Source: JBAXGW01 sp037139195 (GTDB lineage Bacteria; Bacteroidota; Bacteroidia; Bacteroidales; JAHJDW01). Taken from it: a stretch of 20,312 bases of DNA. This document shows positions 1 through 8,563 of the stretch, piece after piece. Under the pieces are notes generated by a model that made no database searches, was not told where the DNA came from, and worked only from the letters and a program-made list of their open reading frames with translations. The DNA is taken from contig JBAXGW010000072.1 of the NCBI GenBank assembly GCA_037139195.1, forward strand, positions 1 through 20,312, in the 5' to 3' direction. Positions within the stretch are counted from its first letter, which is position 1, and each line of letters starts with the position of its first letter. Both the position numbers and the translations under genes were made by a program.

Positions 1-86
1 ACTCCATCCCCTAAAGATAGGCATTTTTTAAGATGAGCTAAGGGGATACCCAGTATAAATAATTATTTAACAGAATAAAAATTTTT
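1..86. other. Unassigned left edge with a GC-rich hairpin
   Basis: No gene can be assigned here. The sequence holds a perfect 7-bp inverted repeat, ATCCCCT at 6-12 and AGGGGAT at 41-47, with a 28-base loop; it is far richer in G+C than the surrounding DNA. All three plus-strand frames reach a stop by base 36. Because a terminator for plus-strand transcription follows at 87-121, this piece is probably the 3' end of a transcript that starts left of the window, either the tail of a protein gene (one frame stops at 34-36) or the end of a structured RNA. Which of the two cannot be decided from what is visible. Confidence 0.3.
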
Positions 87-121
87 AATCCTGAATTTGA
101 ATAGAATTCAGGATTTTTTTT
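87..121 (+). terminator. Rho-independent terminator
   Basis: A perfect 10-bp stem is formed by ATCCTGAATT (88-97) and AATTCAGGAT (105-114) with a 7-base loop, followed directly by an unbroken run of T on the plus strand. It should end a plus-strand transcript entering from left of the window. In the opposite direction the stem is followed by TAAAAATTTTT, so it could work less well for minus-strand transcripts coming from the cupin gene. The structure is clear; which transcript it serves is inferred. Confidence 0.8.
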
Positions 122-207
122 ACTTTTGGCACAACACTTGAACGGATAATAAATATATAAAAACAGCGTTATTATTAATAAGATTATAGTATAAAATCAG
201 TCCAAAA

Positions 208-474
208 TTACACAAATTTGTATTTTTTCTTGATTGCAGAAATAATCTCCCATTCACATTCTAAGCCTTTTTCGAAAACCACAAAATCACCTCGTTTAAA
301 ATTAATAACCTCGCCCAGTTTGTCTTTTACAATAGCTTCTCCCTCAAGAATATAACAAAGCTCTCTATCATTATAGTTCCAATTAAATTTTGACGATTCT
401 TTACTCCAAACGCTCCAATTTTTCGTCTCTAATATTTCATCTGGAGTAGGTTTTCTTACCTTCATTAATGTCAT
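208..474 (-). CDS. Small cupin-fold protein (DUF861/Cupin_3-like)
   Basis: An 88-residue single-domain cupin. The pattern W20-x2-W23, F30-x-W32, then E39-x-CYILEGE, a glycine-containing turn, F59-x-RGD (61-63), and GLECEW (70-75) follows the DUF861/Cupin_3 family, which includes ureidoglycine aminohydrolase and EutQ-like domains. There is no signal peptide or membrane segment, so it should be cytoplasmic. The protein contains no histidine at all, so the usual cupin metal site (HxH...E...H) cannot form; position 73, where a metal-binding histidine might be expected, is cysteine. It may be a ligand-binding or structural cupin rather than an enzyme, which is inference. The start is the first ATG; a second ATG lies three codons in. 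It is separated by 81 bases from the OmpA-like gene and has its own candidate promoter, so it is probably transcribed alone. Family assignment is fairly sure; function is unknown. Confidence 0.85.
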   Translation of the reverse strand: MTLMKVRKPTPDEILETKNWSVWSKESSKFNWNYNDRELCYILEGEAIVKDKLGEVINFKRGDFVVFEKGLECEWEIISAIKKKYKFV

Positions 475-510
475 GGTACTAACTGTTTAAAACATTCGAT
501 TAAAACGGTC

Positions 511-541
511 TAAATATAATGCTCAAAATCTAAAAAGTCAA
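511..541 (-). promoter_or_regulatory. Candidate promoter of the cupin gene
   Basis: On the minus strand, TTG (539-541, in the context ATTGAC) is followed after 20 bases by TATATTTA (511-518). This fits the Bacteroidota housekeeping pattern TTG-N19-21-TAnnTTTG with one mismatch in the last base. It lies about 37 bases before the cupin ATG. Confidence 0.4.
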
Positions 542-555
542 TAGTGCTCGTATAA

Positions 556-2541
556 TTATTCCGAATCATAATATAATATTTTTATGTTTCGTTCAAAAGC
601 AGCTGAACGACTATAAACCGAATTTCTTTGGTCTTGAGGATTATCACTCACTCCAAGACTCGATTTTTCTTCGCCCAAAGGTTCTTGAATTATTATTAAT
701 CGCCCGCCATTAGGTTGATCCGATTCAATATATTTTGACATTGAGCCATTATTATAGCTTTTCAAATAATTCAACATGCTATTTATTCTTCTTTTCGCTA
801 AATACTCGTTGTATTCACCAGATGCTAAAGGACTACAAAATCCTCTTACTTTAATTTTAACATATCTGCCAGAGTCTAATTCCTGAGCTAATAACTCACA
901 AAAAATATTAAGCTTGGCAAATCCACTTTCTACATAATTTGTAAAGAAATCATCAATATCAGCAATTGCTTTTGTCTTTTCTTCGTTTCGTAAACCCCTC
1001 GAATATTCTTTTCGGTATTTGTCTTTCAGTAATACATAGGCATCTAGAGTTTGCTTGTAATTTTTATTCGTATATATTTGAGTTGTATTTGGATTGGGTT
1101 CATCGTTATGAAAATACAAAGTTAAGGGCAATAATGCTTTTATTTTATCTTCTACGGTTGGAACAGTGTCTCTTTTAGCAATCAGAATAGTGTCTTTTTT
1201 TGCTTTTTTTGGTGTGTGAAGCCATTCATAAGAAAAGATGTCATAACAACAAGTGCTAACTTTTGTATAATATATTCCTGGTCGGTTTGAAACGAAGTAA
1301 CCGTCTGAATCGTTTTGATTTATGGTAAAATACAAATCATTATAACTGGTATTTATCGGATAGCCAATATTTTCGGAAGAATCCCACTTTTCATTTATGC
1401 TTTTAGATGAAAAAATATCAAAACCTCCAATTCCTTGCTTGCCATCTGAGCTATAATACAGTTTTTTCGTTTTTATATCAAAGAAAGGTGTGATTTCATT
1501 GTCTACGGAATTTATTTTTTCGCCTAAATTAACAGGTTCATCAAAAGACTTTCCATTGTTTTTGCTTTTCGAACACCAAATATCTAAATTTCCTTTTCCA
1601 CCAGGCCGATTTGAAACAAAAAACAATGCATCCGTTTCTTTGTCCCAATTACAAATAAATGGCTGGGTTGAAGTATAGCCCGCTCTGTTTATTTGCTTGT
1701 CGAGCTTTTCAGGAACAGACCAGCCTTTGGCCGATTTTTCTGAAAAATATATTTCGCAATCAAGTGCCGAAGAGTTTCGTTCAACACATCGTGTAAAATA
1801 CATTCGCTCATAATCAGAACTGTAGCAGGCATTTCCTAAATGAATTTTTGGGTTTTCTTCATTTTGAATTTTACTAGGTTTTTCCCATCCAAATAATCCC
1901 ATTGGAGCTTCGTATAATCTTGATATATATACAGGCGATAATAACTCACTTTGTGTTGGATCTCCATTAGGTTGAATAGATGAGAAACATAGTATACTGT
2001 CGGATAGCTGACGTGGTGCAAATTCGGAATAGGGAGAATTTATAGTTCTATCTAAATGATTAATTATTAAATCCAGCGAATCGGCTTTTATTTTTTTTGC
2101 CCAAATGCAATTGGTCATTTCATCTTTTGCTCTGTTCGAAAAGTAAGAGTTGTCATTGGATTTTAGTCTGTAAAATTCTGAAAAATTTATTGCTGCATCA
2201 TCGTATTTTCCTTGATTTTTTTGGACCATTGCTAACCAAAAAAGACTTTCTGGGTATTTTAAAGCAGCGTCTTTTTTTGTTGCAATTTGATAATATTTTT
2301 CGGATTTATCATATTCATTATATTTTCTGAAAGATTCTGCTGCATTGAAAATAAAATCAATATTAGTCGTATCTTCCGTTAATAAATCTTCGTAATACAT
2401 AGCAGCAGAGTAATAATCGCCATCATTGCTTGCTTCTTGAGCGAATCGAATTTTATCTTCTTTGTTTTGAGCAAAAGAATTTAAATTCTGAAAAATCAGA
2501 GCAAACGATGCAATTATATATAACGCTATTTTTTTTCTCAT
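556..2541 (-). CDS. TPR-PD40-OmpA-like periplasmic protein of a T9SS module
   Basis: A 661-residue exported protein. A signal peptide ends near A24 (SFAQ) with no lipobox cysteine. Residues about 28-140 are TPR-like helices. Residues about 230-430 contain PD40/WD40-like propeller repeats, with motifs such as LFFVSNRPGGKGNLDIW and LYYSSDGKQGIGGFDIF. Residues about 530-661 form an OmpA-like C-terminal domain (GFCSPLASGEYNEYLAKRR near 567-585). This order is that of P. gingivalis PorE and of the OmpA-like proteins found with PorP/SprF and gliding-type adhesins; such proteins tie outer-membrane secretion partners to peptidoglycan. The OmpA domain is divergent: the region that normally carries the diaminopimelate-binding Asp reads CSP, while the conserved Arg is present in KRR. 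The gene starts 1 base after the PorP/SprF gene and is clearly its operon partner. Domain calls are firm; the role for the neighbouring adhesin is inferred. Confidence 0.88.
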   Translation of the reverse strand: MRKKIALYIIASFALIFQNLNSFAQNKEDKIRFAQEASNDGDYYSAAMYYEDLLTEDTTNIDFIFNAAESFRKYNEYDKSEKYYQIATKKDAALKYPESLFWLAMVQKNQGKYDDAAINFSEFYRLKSNDNSYFSNRAKDEMTNCIWAKKIKADSLDLIINHLDRTINSPYSEFAPRQLSDSILCFSSIQPNGDPTQSELLSPVYISRLYEAPMGLFGWEKPSKIQNEENPKIHLGNACYSSDYERMYFTRCVERNSSALDCEIYFSEKSAKGWSVPEKLDKQINRAGYTSTQPFICNWDKETDALFFVSNRPGGKGNLDIWCSKSKNNGKSFDEPVNLGEKINSVDNEITPFFDIKTKKLYYSSDGKQGIGGFDIFSSKSINEKWDSSENIGYPINTSYNDLYFTINQNDSDGYFVSNRPGIYYTKVSTCCYDIFSYEWLHTPKKAKKDTILIAKRDTVPTVEDKIKALLPLTLYFHNDEPNPNTTQIYTNKNYKQTLDAYVLLKDKYRKEYSRGLRNEEKTKAIADIDDFFTNYVESGFAKLNIFCELLAQELDSGRYVKIKVRGFCSPLASGEYNEYLAKRRINSMLNYLKSYNNGSMSKYIESDQPNGGRLIIIQEPLGEEKSSLGVSDNPQDQRNSVYSRSAAFERNIKILYYDSE

Positions 2542-2542
2542 A

Positions 2543-3562
2543 CTAGAAAATCGGACAAGTTAAAGTCTTCACCCTCACTTTTTTTAGTTTAGAAATTTTA
2601 TATACAATAGCTAATTCAAAACCGCCTCTTGAAGTACTTGCGGGAACTAAACCTGAAATATTAAAGTCATACGACAATGAAACGTAGGTAGACTTCATGT
2701 CTAAGCCTCCTTGTAAAACAAGAGCATCACTCGATCTGAAATAAAAACCTGTATGAACAGCTAGATAATCGGCAGGTTTTGGGCGACGAATAAATTTAGT
2801 TGCGAATCCTAAAATCAATTCTCGATAAGCTCCTTGTTTTTGAAAAATTATTTTTGGAAGTAAATCTATGCCATAAATAGCTTCAATTATACCGTAAGAG
2901 TAAAATGTAAACTTAGGATCGAGTCGTATTTTTGAATCGTCTATAAAAGATTGACCCGGTTTATTAATATGAGAGTATGAAATTCCAGTGTTTACAATTT
3001 TGTGAGCTTTAGGTTGATAACGCCAATTTGCCCCAATTCCTAAATCCATGTACATGAAATTATCTCTTTCAAAAGTTTCTTTGTTGTTTAAATTTGCATC
3101 ATACTGATAACCATCAAACTGGCTATCGAAAGTTAAATCAGTATAACTAATTGTACGTTGAGCAATACCGTTAATAAATCCAACGGATAAAAAATTTACA
3201 TTTTTATGATCAATCGCTTTTATATAGGAAAGGGAATAATTGAGTTGCGTAGTTCCAAAATGCGAATCGCCAGCAACATCTCTAAATATATTAAACCCTA
3301 AACCAATAATATCGCGTTTGTATTCTCTAATAACTATTGGCATATCAAGCGATGCAGCAACCGTAAGATATGGAACAGTTACCGAGCGCCATTGCATTCT
3401 GTTGTTAACCGCAAAGCGATGAGAACCTTCGAACAAGCCAGTTAATGCAGGGTTTAAGGTCATTGGGGATGATTCAAATTGAGTAAAATGAATATCCTGA
3501 GCCTTAATCGGACACGAAAAAGCAATAAAAATAACCCCACAAACAATCCAGAATCTTCTCAT
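2543..3562 (-). CDS. PorP/SprF family type IX secretion outer-membrane protein
   Basis: A 339-residue protein with a signal peptide cleaved near A21 (IKAQ). The mature start, IHFTQFESSPMTLNPALTG, is the hallmark of the PorP/SprF family, in which a short QF/SP/NPA pattern precedes a 14-stranded-type outer-membrane barrel. Alternating hydrophobic strands with aromatic residues continue to the C-terminus. PorP and SprF are needed for secretion or surface attachment of particular T9SS substrates with type B sorting domains, and each is usually encoded next to its substrate. Here the gene begins 3 bases after the adhesin stop, and the AAGG overlapping the adhesin stop codon can act as its ribosome binding site. 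The sequence ends in TCPIF rather than a clear C-terminal beta-signal. It probably serves the upstream adhesin; a function as one of several paralogues elsewhere in the genome cannot be excluded. Confidence 0.92.
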   Translation of the reverse strand: MRRFWIVCGVIFIAFSCPIKAQDIHFTQFESSPMTLNPALTGLFEGSHRFAVNNRMQWRSVTVPYLTVAASLDMPIVIREYKRDIIGLGFNIFRDVAGDSHFGTTQLNYSLSYIKAIDHKNVNFLSVGFINGIAQRTISYTDLTFDSQFDGYQYDANLNNKETFERDNFMYMDLGIGANWRYQPKAHKIVNTGISYSHINKPGQSFIDDSKIRLDPKFTFYSYGIIEAIYGIDLLPKIIFQKQGAYRELILGFATKFIRRPKPADYLAVHTGFYFRSSDALVLQGGLDMKSTYVSLSYDFNISGLVPASTSRGGFELAIVYKISKLKKVRVKTLTCPIF

Positions 3563-3565
3563 TTC

Positions 3566-6500
3566 TTACCTTATAAGCGTAATATTGCCTTTCTTGAAAA
3601 ACTTTTCTTTACTGATGCATCCTGCTTCTACATAAAATACATAAACACTTGGATCTAAAGGTTTTCCTCTGAAAGTTCCATCCCAACCAATTGATTGGTC
3701 ATTCGTTTCGAAAACTTTTTCTCCCCATCTATCATAAATAGCAAAATACAAATTTTCAATTACATTTCCCCTTACATATAAAACATCATTGAATCCATCG
3801 CCATCAGGAGAAAATGCGTTAGGAATAAAAATATCAGGCTCGCCACAATTAATATCTTTTACATGAATTTTTACGCTAGCAATATTTGCACAACCCAAGC
3901 TGTCAGTTACAGTTACAGTAAATTCAGTGTTCGACAATGGAGCCGCAATAGGGTTTGCAATGTTTGGATTATTTAAAATATTTGCTGGACTCCATTGGTA
4001 AGTGTATCCATTGGCTGGATAGGCTTGTAATTGGACTTGTTGACTTTCATAAATGGTGTCCATTGAAATACTTGCAGTTACCGACAAAGTATAATTGCCA
4101 GCTGCTATTGTTACTGATGCGTATTTTTTGCAATTGTTTTGATCAGTTACAGTTACATAATGAGTCCCAGAACAAAGTGTTTCTATGTAACTAGTGGTAT
4201 CTGAATTGCTCCAAAAATAGGAATAAGCAGGTACACTTCCAGAAGCAAATACCCATGCTTCACCATCGCAAGATGTTAAACAGGTAGTTTGATTGGTGTC
4301 TGTAGTTAACACAAGTGGAGTAGGTTCTTTGATTACAATAGTGTCATATATTTCACATTCATTAGCATCCGTTATTGTTATTATATAAGTACCATCAGGT
4401 AAAGATGATTGTTCGTTCCCAGAGTATATATTGTTCCAGTTGTATGTATAGCCAGGAGTTCCACCGCTAACATTCAATTTTGCATAACCATTTGTAAGAT
4501 TATAACATGTAACGTCTTTTATAGAATCATTATCAACAGCAATTTGAGTAGGTTCTGTAATTGTTACAAATACTTTTCTCAAACAATTATTAGCATCAGT
4601 AACAGTTACAAAATAATTTGAAGCACATAAGCTGTCTATTGAATTTGTGATTGATGAGTCAGGGTTGCTCCAAATATAATTGTATGGCGTAGCACCTGAG
4701 CTAGCTACAACACTGGCTTTTCCATTGCATAATTGATAACAAGTTGCATCTGTTTTGGATAATATATGAGCTTCAAATGAAGATGTGTCGTGGATTGGTA
4801 CTTCAATTAACTTGGAACATAAATTAAAGTCAGTTATTTTTACTGTATAATCTCCACCGCATAAGTTAATTGCAGTTGCAGTAGTTTGACCATCATTCCA
4901 TAAATAGTTATATGGAGTAAGCCCTCCAGAAACTGTTACCCCTGAATGTGCGTCGCATAAGCCATTACAAATGACAAATCCTGAATCTGAAATTATAACA
5001 TGCAATGAATCGGGTTGGTTAAGAGTGATTGATTTAATTGCTTCGCAAGAATAAGCATCACTGATAGTTACTTTATAGGTGCCATGGCATAAATTTGCAA
5101 TAGAATCGGCAGATGTGCCAGTACTCCAATTATAAGAGTACGAAGGATAACCTCCACTAGGTGATATTTTAACTTTTCCAGTGCAATCTCCATAACATTT
5201 AATGTTTTGAATTATTGGGTTACTAAAGCCTGGGTTAGAAATAGAAATTTTTATAGAATCAATAGCCTGACAACCATATTGATTTGTTGCCGTTACAATA
5301 AACGTTGTAGTACTTGGAGTATATGCATTAATAGTATTCGTAGTTCCTCCAGAGATTATATTAGAAGTTGGAGCCCAATTATAATTGAGGTTGTCGCCAC
5401 TAATAAGATTTGTAGCATGTATTGTTGTCGAGTCGCCAAAACAAACTACTTTGTCTGGGTCGGCCAAAACATTCGCCATTTTAAGAGTTATTTTCACGCT
5501 GTCAATAGCATCACATTGATCGCTGCTTCCTTTAACGTAATAGGTTTGAGTGCCAGATGTTATATTTGCAATTGCAATACTGTCATTTAAATTTAAGTTA
5601 AGCGTGTCGCTGAAATTAGGATTTGAAGACCAAATAAATGAATTAGCATCGCCAAATGAATTCGCAGTTAAAGAAAAGTTTGTAGAGCAAACATTTCTAT
5701 CAGGTCCAGCTTCCATTTTTAAATCGTACACTTTTACAATTTGTGTAACATTGGCTTCGCATATTCCATTTGAAACTTTTACATTATAAGTAGTTGAAAC
5801 AACTGGATCAGCAACAGGGTTGCTAATATTTGGATCACTTAAGCCAGTAATTGGGGTCCAAGTGTAATGCACAGATGTGTCTGCATAAGGTAAATAGCCT
5901 ATTTGAACTCCCGTTCCGTAACAAACAGGTATAGTTGGAAGACTACTTGGATTATTAGAAAGTACCAAAAGTTGTTTTGAAATAGTATCGGAAAAATTAC
6001 ATGTGCCTGAGTTAGAAACAATAAGTGTTACTGTGTAATTTCCTGGTGTGGAGTAGGTGTGAGAGGGATTCTGGAGCGTAGAAGTTGTTCCATCACCAAA
6101 TTTCCATGAATAAGTTGCTGCTCCTTCACTTGTGTTATTGAAAATTACTGGATTTTGGTCGGGAATACATATTACAGGTGGGAGTTCAAAATCGGCAAGT
6201 ACAACTGGTAGATTGAAATCGAATTTAAACACCGCATTATTACAATTGAAACTATTATTTGTATTCATTGAGGTCGTTACTGGGAAATCCGAGCGACCAC
6301 CACATCCGGCACAAACATTTTGATATATCCTTCCTTTTCTATCAAATCTACTCGTTCCTCCATCCACATGCTCCTGACTTTGATTCCCGCCTAAAAATGA
6401 ACCATATACAATATCTGAAGCATCATCGTTAATAACTAATAAATAATAATCGCTTCCATCTGTTGAAGCTTGTTTCGCATCTATTGTAGTCTCTAAGCCT

Positions 6501-8449
6501 GTTGTATTTCCTCCTGCTTGTCCATTAACAGCTCCGCCCCAACCAGACATGTATATCTTGTTACATAAATCCACCATAAAAGCAGAAGGTGAAATATCTG
6601 GAACACCAGTAGCTTTGCCAAAAACAGTTGACCAAATTACAGAGTCAAGAGTAGCAGTAAATTTGGTAATAACCTGCCCACCGCCAGGGTTATTCCATAA
6701 GGCGTTTTTGATAAAATAATTTCCCAATGCTTTTGTTTGTCCTAAAACATAAACATTTGAATTTTTGTCAATTTCCAGTAAGTATAATTGATCGTAAAAA
6801 TTTGAACCCCAAAAAGTAGAATATAAAATAGCAGTGCCATTTTTTCTGATTTTAGTGATAAATCCATCGGCTGTTCCACCAGCAAATGTAGGTTGTTCAG
6901 CTCCTGCAATAATAGGAAAGTTAGGAGAGCTTGTTCCGCCTGAAATGTAAATATCCTCATTTTCATCTAGAGCAATTGCGTATGCTGCGTCAACTCCAGT
7001 TCCGCCAATGTATGAACACCAAATCAAATTTGATAAATTGCCATCCATTTTTACAATACAACCATCGTGGGTTCCACCTCCAAAAGTAGGCTGAAAAACA
7101 CCACTTGTTGTTGGTAAGTTTAAAGATTGCGTGGAAGTAACGATATAAACATTATTGTTATTGTCTATTGATACTTCACCTCTAACTTCATCGGCATAAT
7201 TTACTTTTAATCCTACTCCGCTGTTCATTCCATCATTTCCAGATCCACCAAAATAAGTTGATGCAAGTAAAGAAGCTCCATCTGCACTTAATTTAGATAT
7301 TATCATATCTGTTCCTGTAAAATTAAGCACATAAGTTAGTGTATAAGGAGTTCCTCCGTTGTATGTTGCATCGTAAGCCCCCGCAGTAGTAGGGAAATTA
7401 ACTGAGCCAGTTGTTCCATATACGATGAGTTCATTGGTTTTGTTTACAATTAAACTATGAGGAACGTCAATTCCACTGCCTCCAAGGTAGGTAGAATAAA
7501 TTAGAAAATTTCCAGTTGTGTCATATTTACTAATAGCAATATCGGTGTTAGCACCACCAAAAGTTGTTTGATAAGCCCCAATAGTAGTAGGGTAGCCCAG
7601 TCCAAATGCGACGCCACCTGCATATAAAAAACCATCATCATCAAATGTTGCGGTGTAGCCCCAATTATCAGTAGTTGAGCCAGAATAAGAAGCAAAAATT
7701 AAATCTGGATCAATAACTAATGGGTATTTTTCATTGTAACCATCAGGAAATTCGTAGCTAAGAGTATTTTTTCTTAGATTAAAATTGCAGTTTATTTTTA
7801 TAGTATCACCATCAATCAATTGGTAGGCATAAGGGCGAATTTCTGTAACTGAATTAACAGAAGTATTGATTTCTAAATTCCCATTCTTTAAATATATTCG
7901 ATCAACTCCCTTGTATTCAATCTGAATATCATTGGGGTTTGAACCTGGTGCAACTGTAAAATCGTATTTCAATTGATGTTGGTTTGGATAAAGGTTAAAG
8001 TTAATTCCTTTATAAATGCCTTGGTATAGAATTTTTCCATATCCAAACACATTGGAAGTCCACGTTTCTTTGTTGTTGCCAAGAAAAAAATTAAAATATT
8101 CGGGGGTTTTATAATCTCCTGTTATTATAGGCTCATTGGAGTGCTTAAACTCCATTTGATAAGCGTGAGTAGGAATTTGAAAATCAGATTCTTTGAGGCT
8201 GTCACGCAGTGTGTATGATTTTGTTTTTAATGAACGAGCTTTTTCAAAATCTTCTAATACAAAAGTTAACTGATTGTTTTCGCAAAATAAAGCACCAGCA
8301 AACAAATCGGCTTTGTATTTTATTTTTGATTCCCATTGTCCTTTGTTTTGAATAAAAACAACATCTTTCATCTCAGCATGTTGCGCAATAACATTAGGCG
8401 TAGCAGCTAAAATAAATAAAATGACAATAAAAAATAAGTTCTTAAACAT
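3566..8449 (-). CDS. Giant secreted adhesin with SBBP, PKD, SprB repeats and type B T9SS sorting domain
   Basis: A 1627-residue surface protein. A signal peptide ends near residue 23 (VIAQ). Residues about 28-245 match the N-terminal domain common in Bacteroidota SBBP proteins (starting FIQNKGQWESKIKYKADL). Residues about 247-690 are SBBP beta-propeller repeats with recurring YSTYLGGSG and FPTTAGAY motifs. A PKD domain lies near 760-830 (WKFGDG at about 783, then NPSHTY). Two or three Ig/PKD-like domains span about 840-1070. Five SprB repeats occupy about 1075-1455, each with paired cysteines, SGGxxPYxYxW and GxYxVTxTDxxxC. One more Ig-like domain follows, and residues about 1533-1627 are the gliding-motility-associated type B C-terminal domain (FIPNAFSPDGDGFND, IYDRWGEKVFET, GWDGTFRGK). 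Type B domains direct export by T9SS and attachment through a partner PorP/SprF protein. It is the first gene of its operon and is preceded by a strong promoter. The ligand is unknown; adhesion or gliding is inferred. Confidence 0.93.
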   Translation of the reverse strand: MFKNLFFIVILFILAATPNVIAQHAEMKDVVFIQNKGQWESKIKYKADLFAGALFCENNQLTFVLEDFEKARSLKTKSYTLRDSLKESDFQIPTHAYQMEFKHSNEPIITGDYKTPEYFNFFLGNNKETWTSNVFGYGKILYQGIYKGINFNLYPNQHQLKYDFTVAPGSNPNDIQIEYKGVDRIYLKNGNLEINTSVNSVTEIRPYAYQLIDGDTIKINCNFNLRKNTLSYEFPDGYNEKYPLVIDPDLIFASYSGSTTDNWGYTATFDDDGFLYAGGVAFGLGYPTTIGAYQTTFGGANTDIAISKYDTTGNFLIYSTYLGGSGIDVPHSLIVNKTNELIVYGTTGSVNFPTTAGAYDATYNGGTPYTLTYVLNFTGTDMIISKLSADGASLLASTYFGGSGNDGMNSGVGLKVNYADEVRGEVSIDNNNNVYIVTSTQSLNLPTTSGVFQPTFGGGTHDGCIVKMDGNLSNLIWCSYIGGTGVDAAYAIALDENEDIYISGGTSSPNFPIIAGAEQPTFAGGTADGFITKIRKNGTAILYSTFWGSNFYDQLYLLEIDKNSNVYVLGQTKALGNYFIKNALWNNPGGGQVITKFTATLDSVIWSTVFGKATGVPDISPSAFMVDLCNKIYMSGWGGAVNGQAGGNTTGLETTIDAKQASTDGSDYYLLVINDDASDIVYGSFLGGNQSQEHVDGGTSRFDRKGRIYQNVCAGCGGRSDFPVTTSMNTNNSFNCNNAVFKFDFNLPVVLADFELPPVICIPDQNPVIFNNTSEGAATYSWKFGDGTTSTLQNPSHTYSTPGNYTVTLIVSNSGTCNFSDTISKQLLVLSNNPSSLPTIPVCYGTGVQIGYLPYADTSVHYTWTPITGLSDPNISNPVADPVVSTTYNVKVSNGICEANVTQIVKVYDLKMEAGPDRNVCSTNFSLTANSFGDANSFIWSSNPNFSDTLNLNLNDSIAIANITSGTQTYYVKGSSDQCDAIDSVKITLKMANVLADPDKVVCFGDSTTIHATNLISGDNLNYNWAPTSNIISGGTTNTINAYTPSTTTFIVTATNQYGCQAIDSIKISISNPGFSNPIIQNIKCYGDCTGKVKISPSGGYPSYSYNWSTGTSADSIANLCHGTYKVTISDAYSCEAIKSITLNQPDSLHVIISDSGFVICNGLCDAHSGVTVSGGLTPYNYLWNDGQTTATAINLCGGDYTVKITDFNLCSKLIEVPIHDTSSFEAHILSKTDATCYQLCNGKASVVASSGATPYNYIWSNPDSSITNSIDSLCASNYFVTVTDANNCLRKVFVTITEPTQIAVDNDSIKDVTCYNLTNGYAKLNVSGGTPGYTYNWNNIYSGNEQSSLPDGTYIITITDANECEIYDTIVIKEPTPLVLTTDTNQTTCLTSCDGEAWVFASGSVPAYSYFWSNSDTTSYIETLCSGTHYVTVTDQNNCKKYASVTIAAGNYTLSVTASISMDTIYESQQVQLQAYPANGYTYQWSPANILNNPNIANPIAAPLSNTEFTVTVTDSLGCANIASVKIHVKDINCGEPDIFIPNAFSPDGDGFNDVLYVRGNVIENLYFAIYDRWGEKVFETNDQSIGWDGTFRGKPLDPSVYVFYVEAGCISKEKFFKKGNITLIR

Positions 8450-8466
8450 ATCTCTGTATTCGCTTT

Positions 8467-8496
8467 CAAATATAGGATATTTTACATTAAAATCAA
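8467..8496 (-). promoter_or_regulatory. Promoter of the adhesin-PorP-OmpA operon
   Basis: On the minus strand TTG (8494-8496) is followed after exactly 19 bases by TATATTTG (8467-8474), a perfect match to the Bacteroidota sigma factor pattern TTG-N19-TAnnTTTG. It lies 17 bases before the adhesin ATG, which leaves a leader of roughly a dozen bases. This is the best promoter match in the window. Confidence 0.75.
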
Positions 8497-8563
8497 CATA
8501 AATTTCGTTAAAATTGCTTGTTTATTTGCTATATTGTCATTATTTTCAATCAAAAAAAAACAA

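Noticed and set aside
4085..5220. DNA-level tandem repeat in the adhesin
   Set aside because: The five SprB repeats are clear in protein but strongly diverged in DNA, so this is not a recent tandem array.
5207..5590. Open frame of 127 codons on the plus strand
   Set aside because: It lies wholly antisense to the adhesin gene, whose domains are clear through this region. Its residue make-up is unlike a real protein and it has no recognisable motif.
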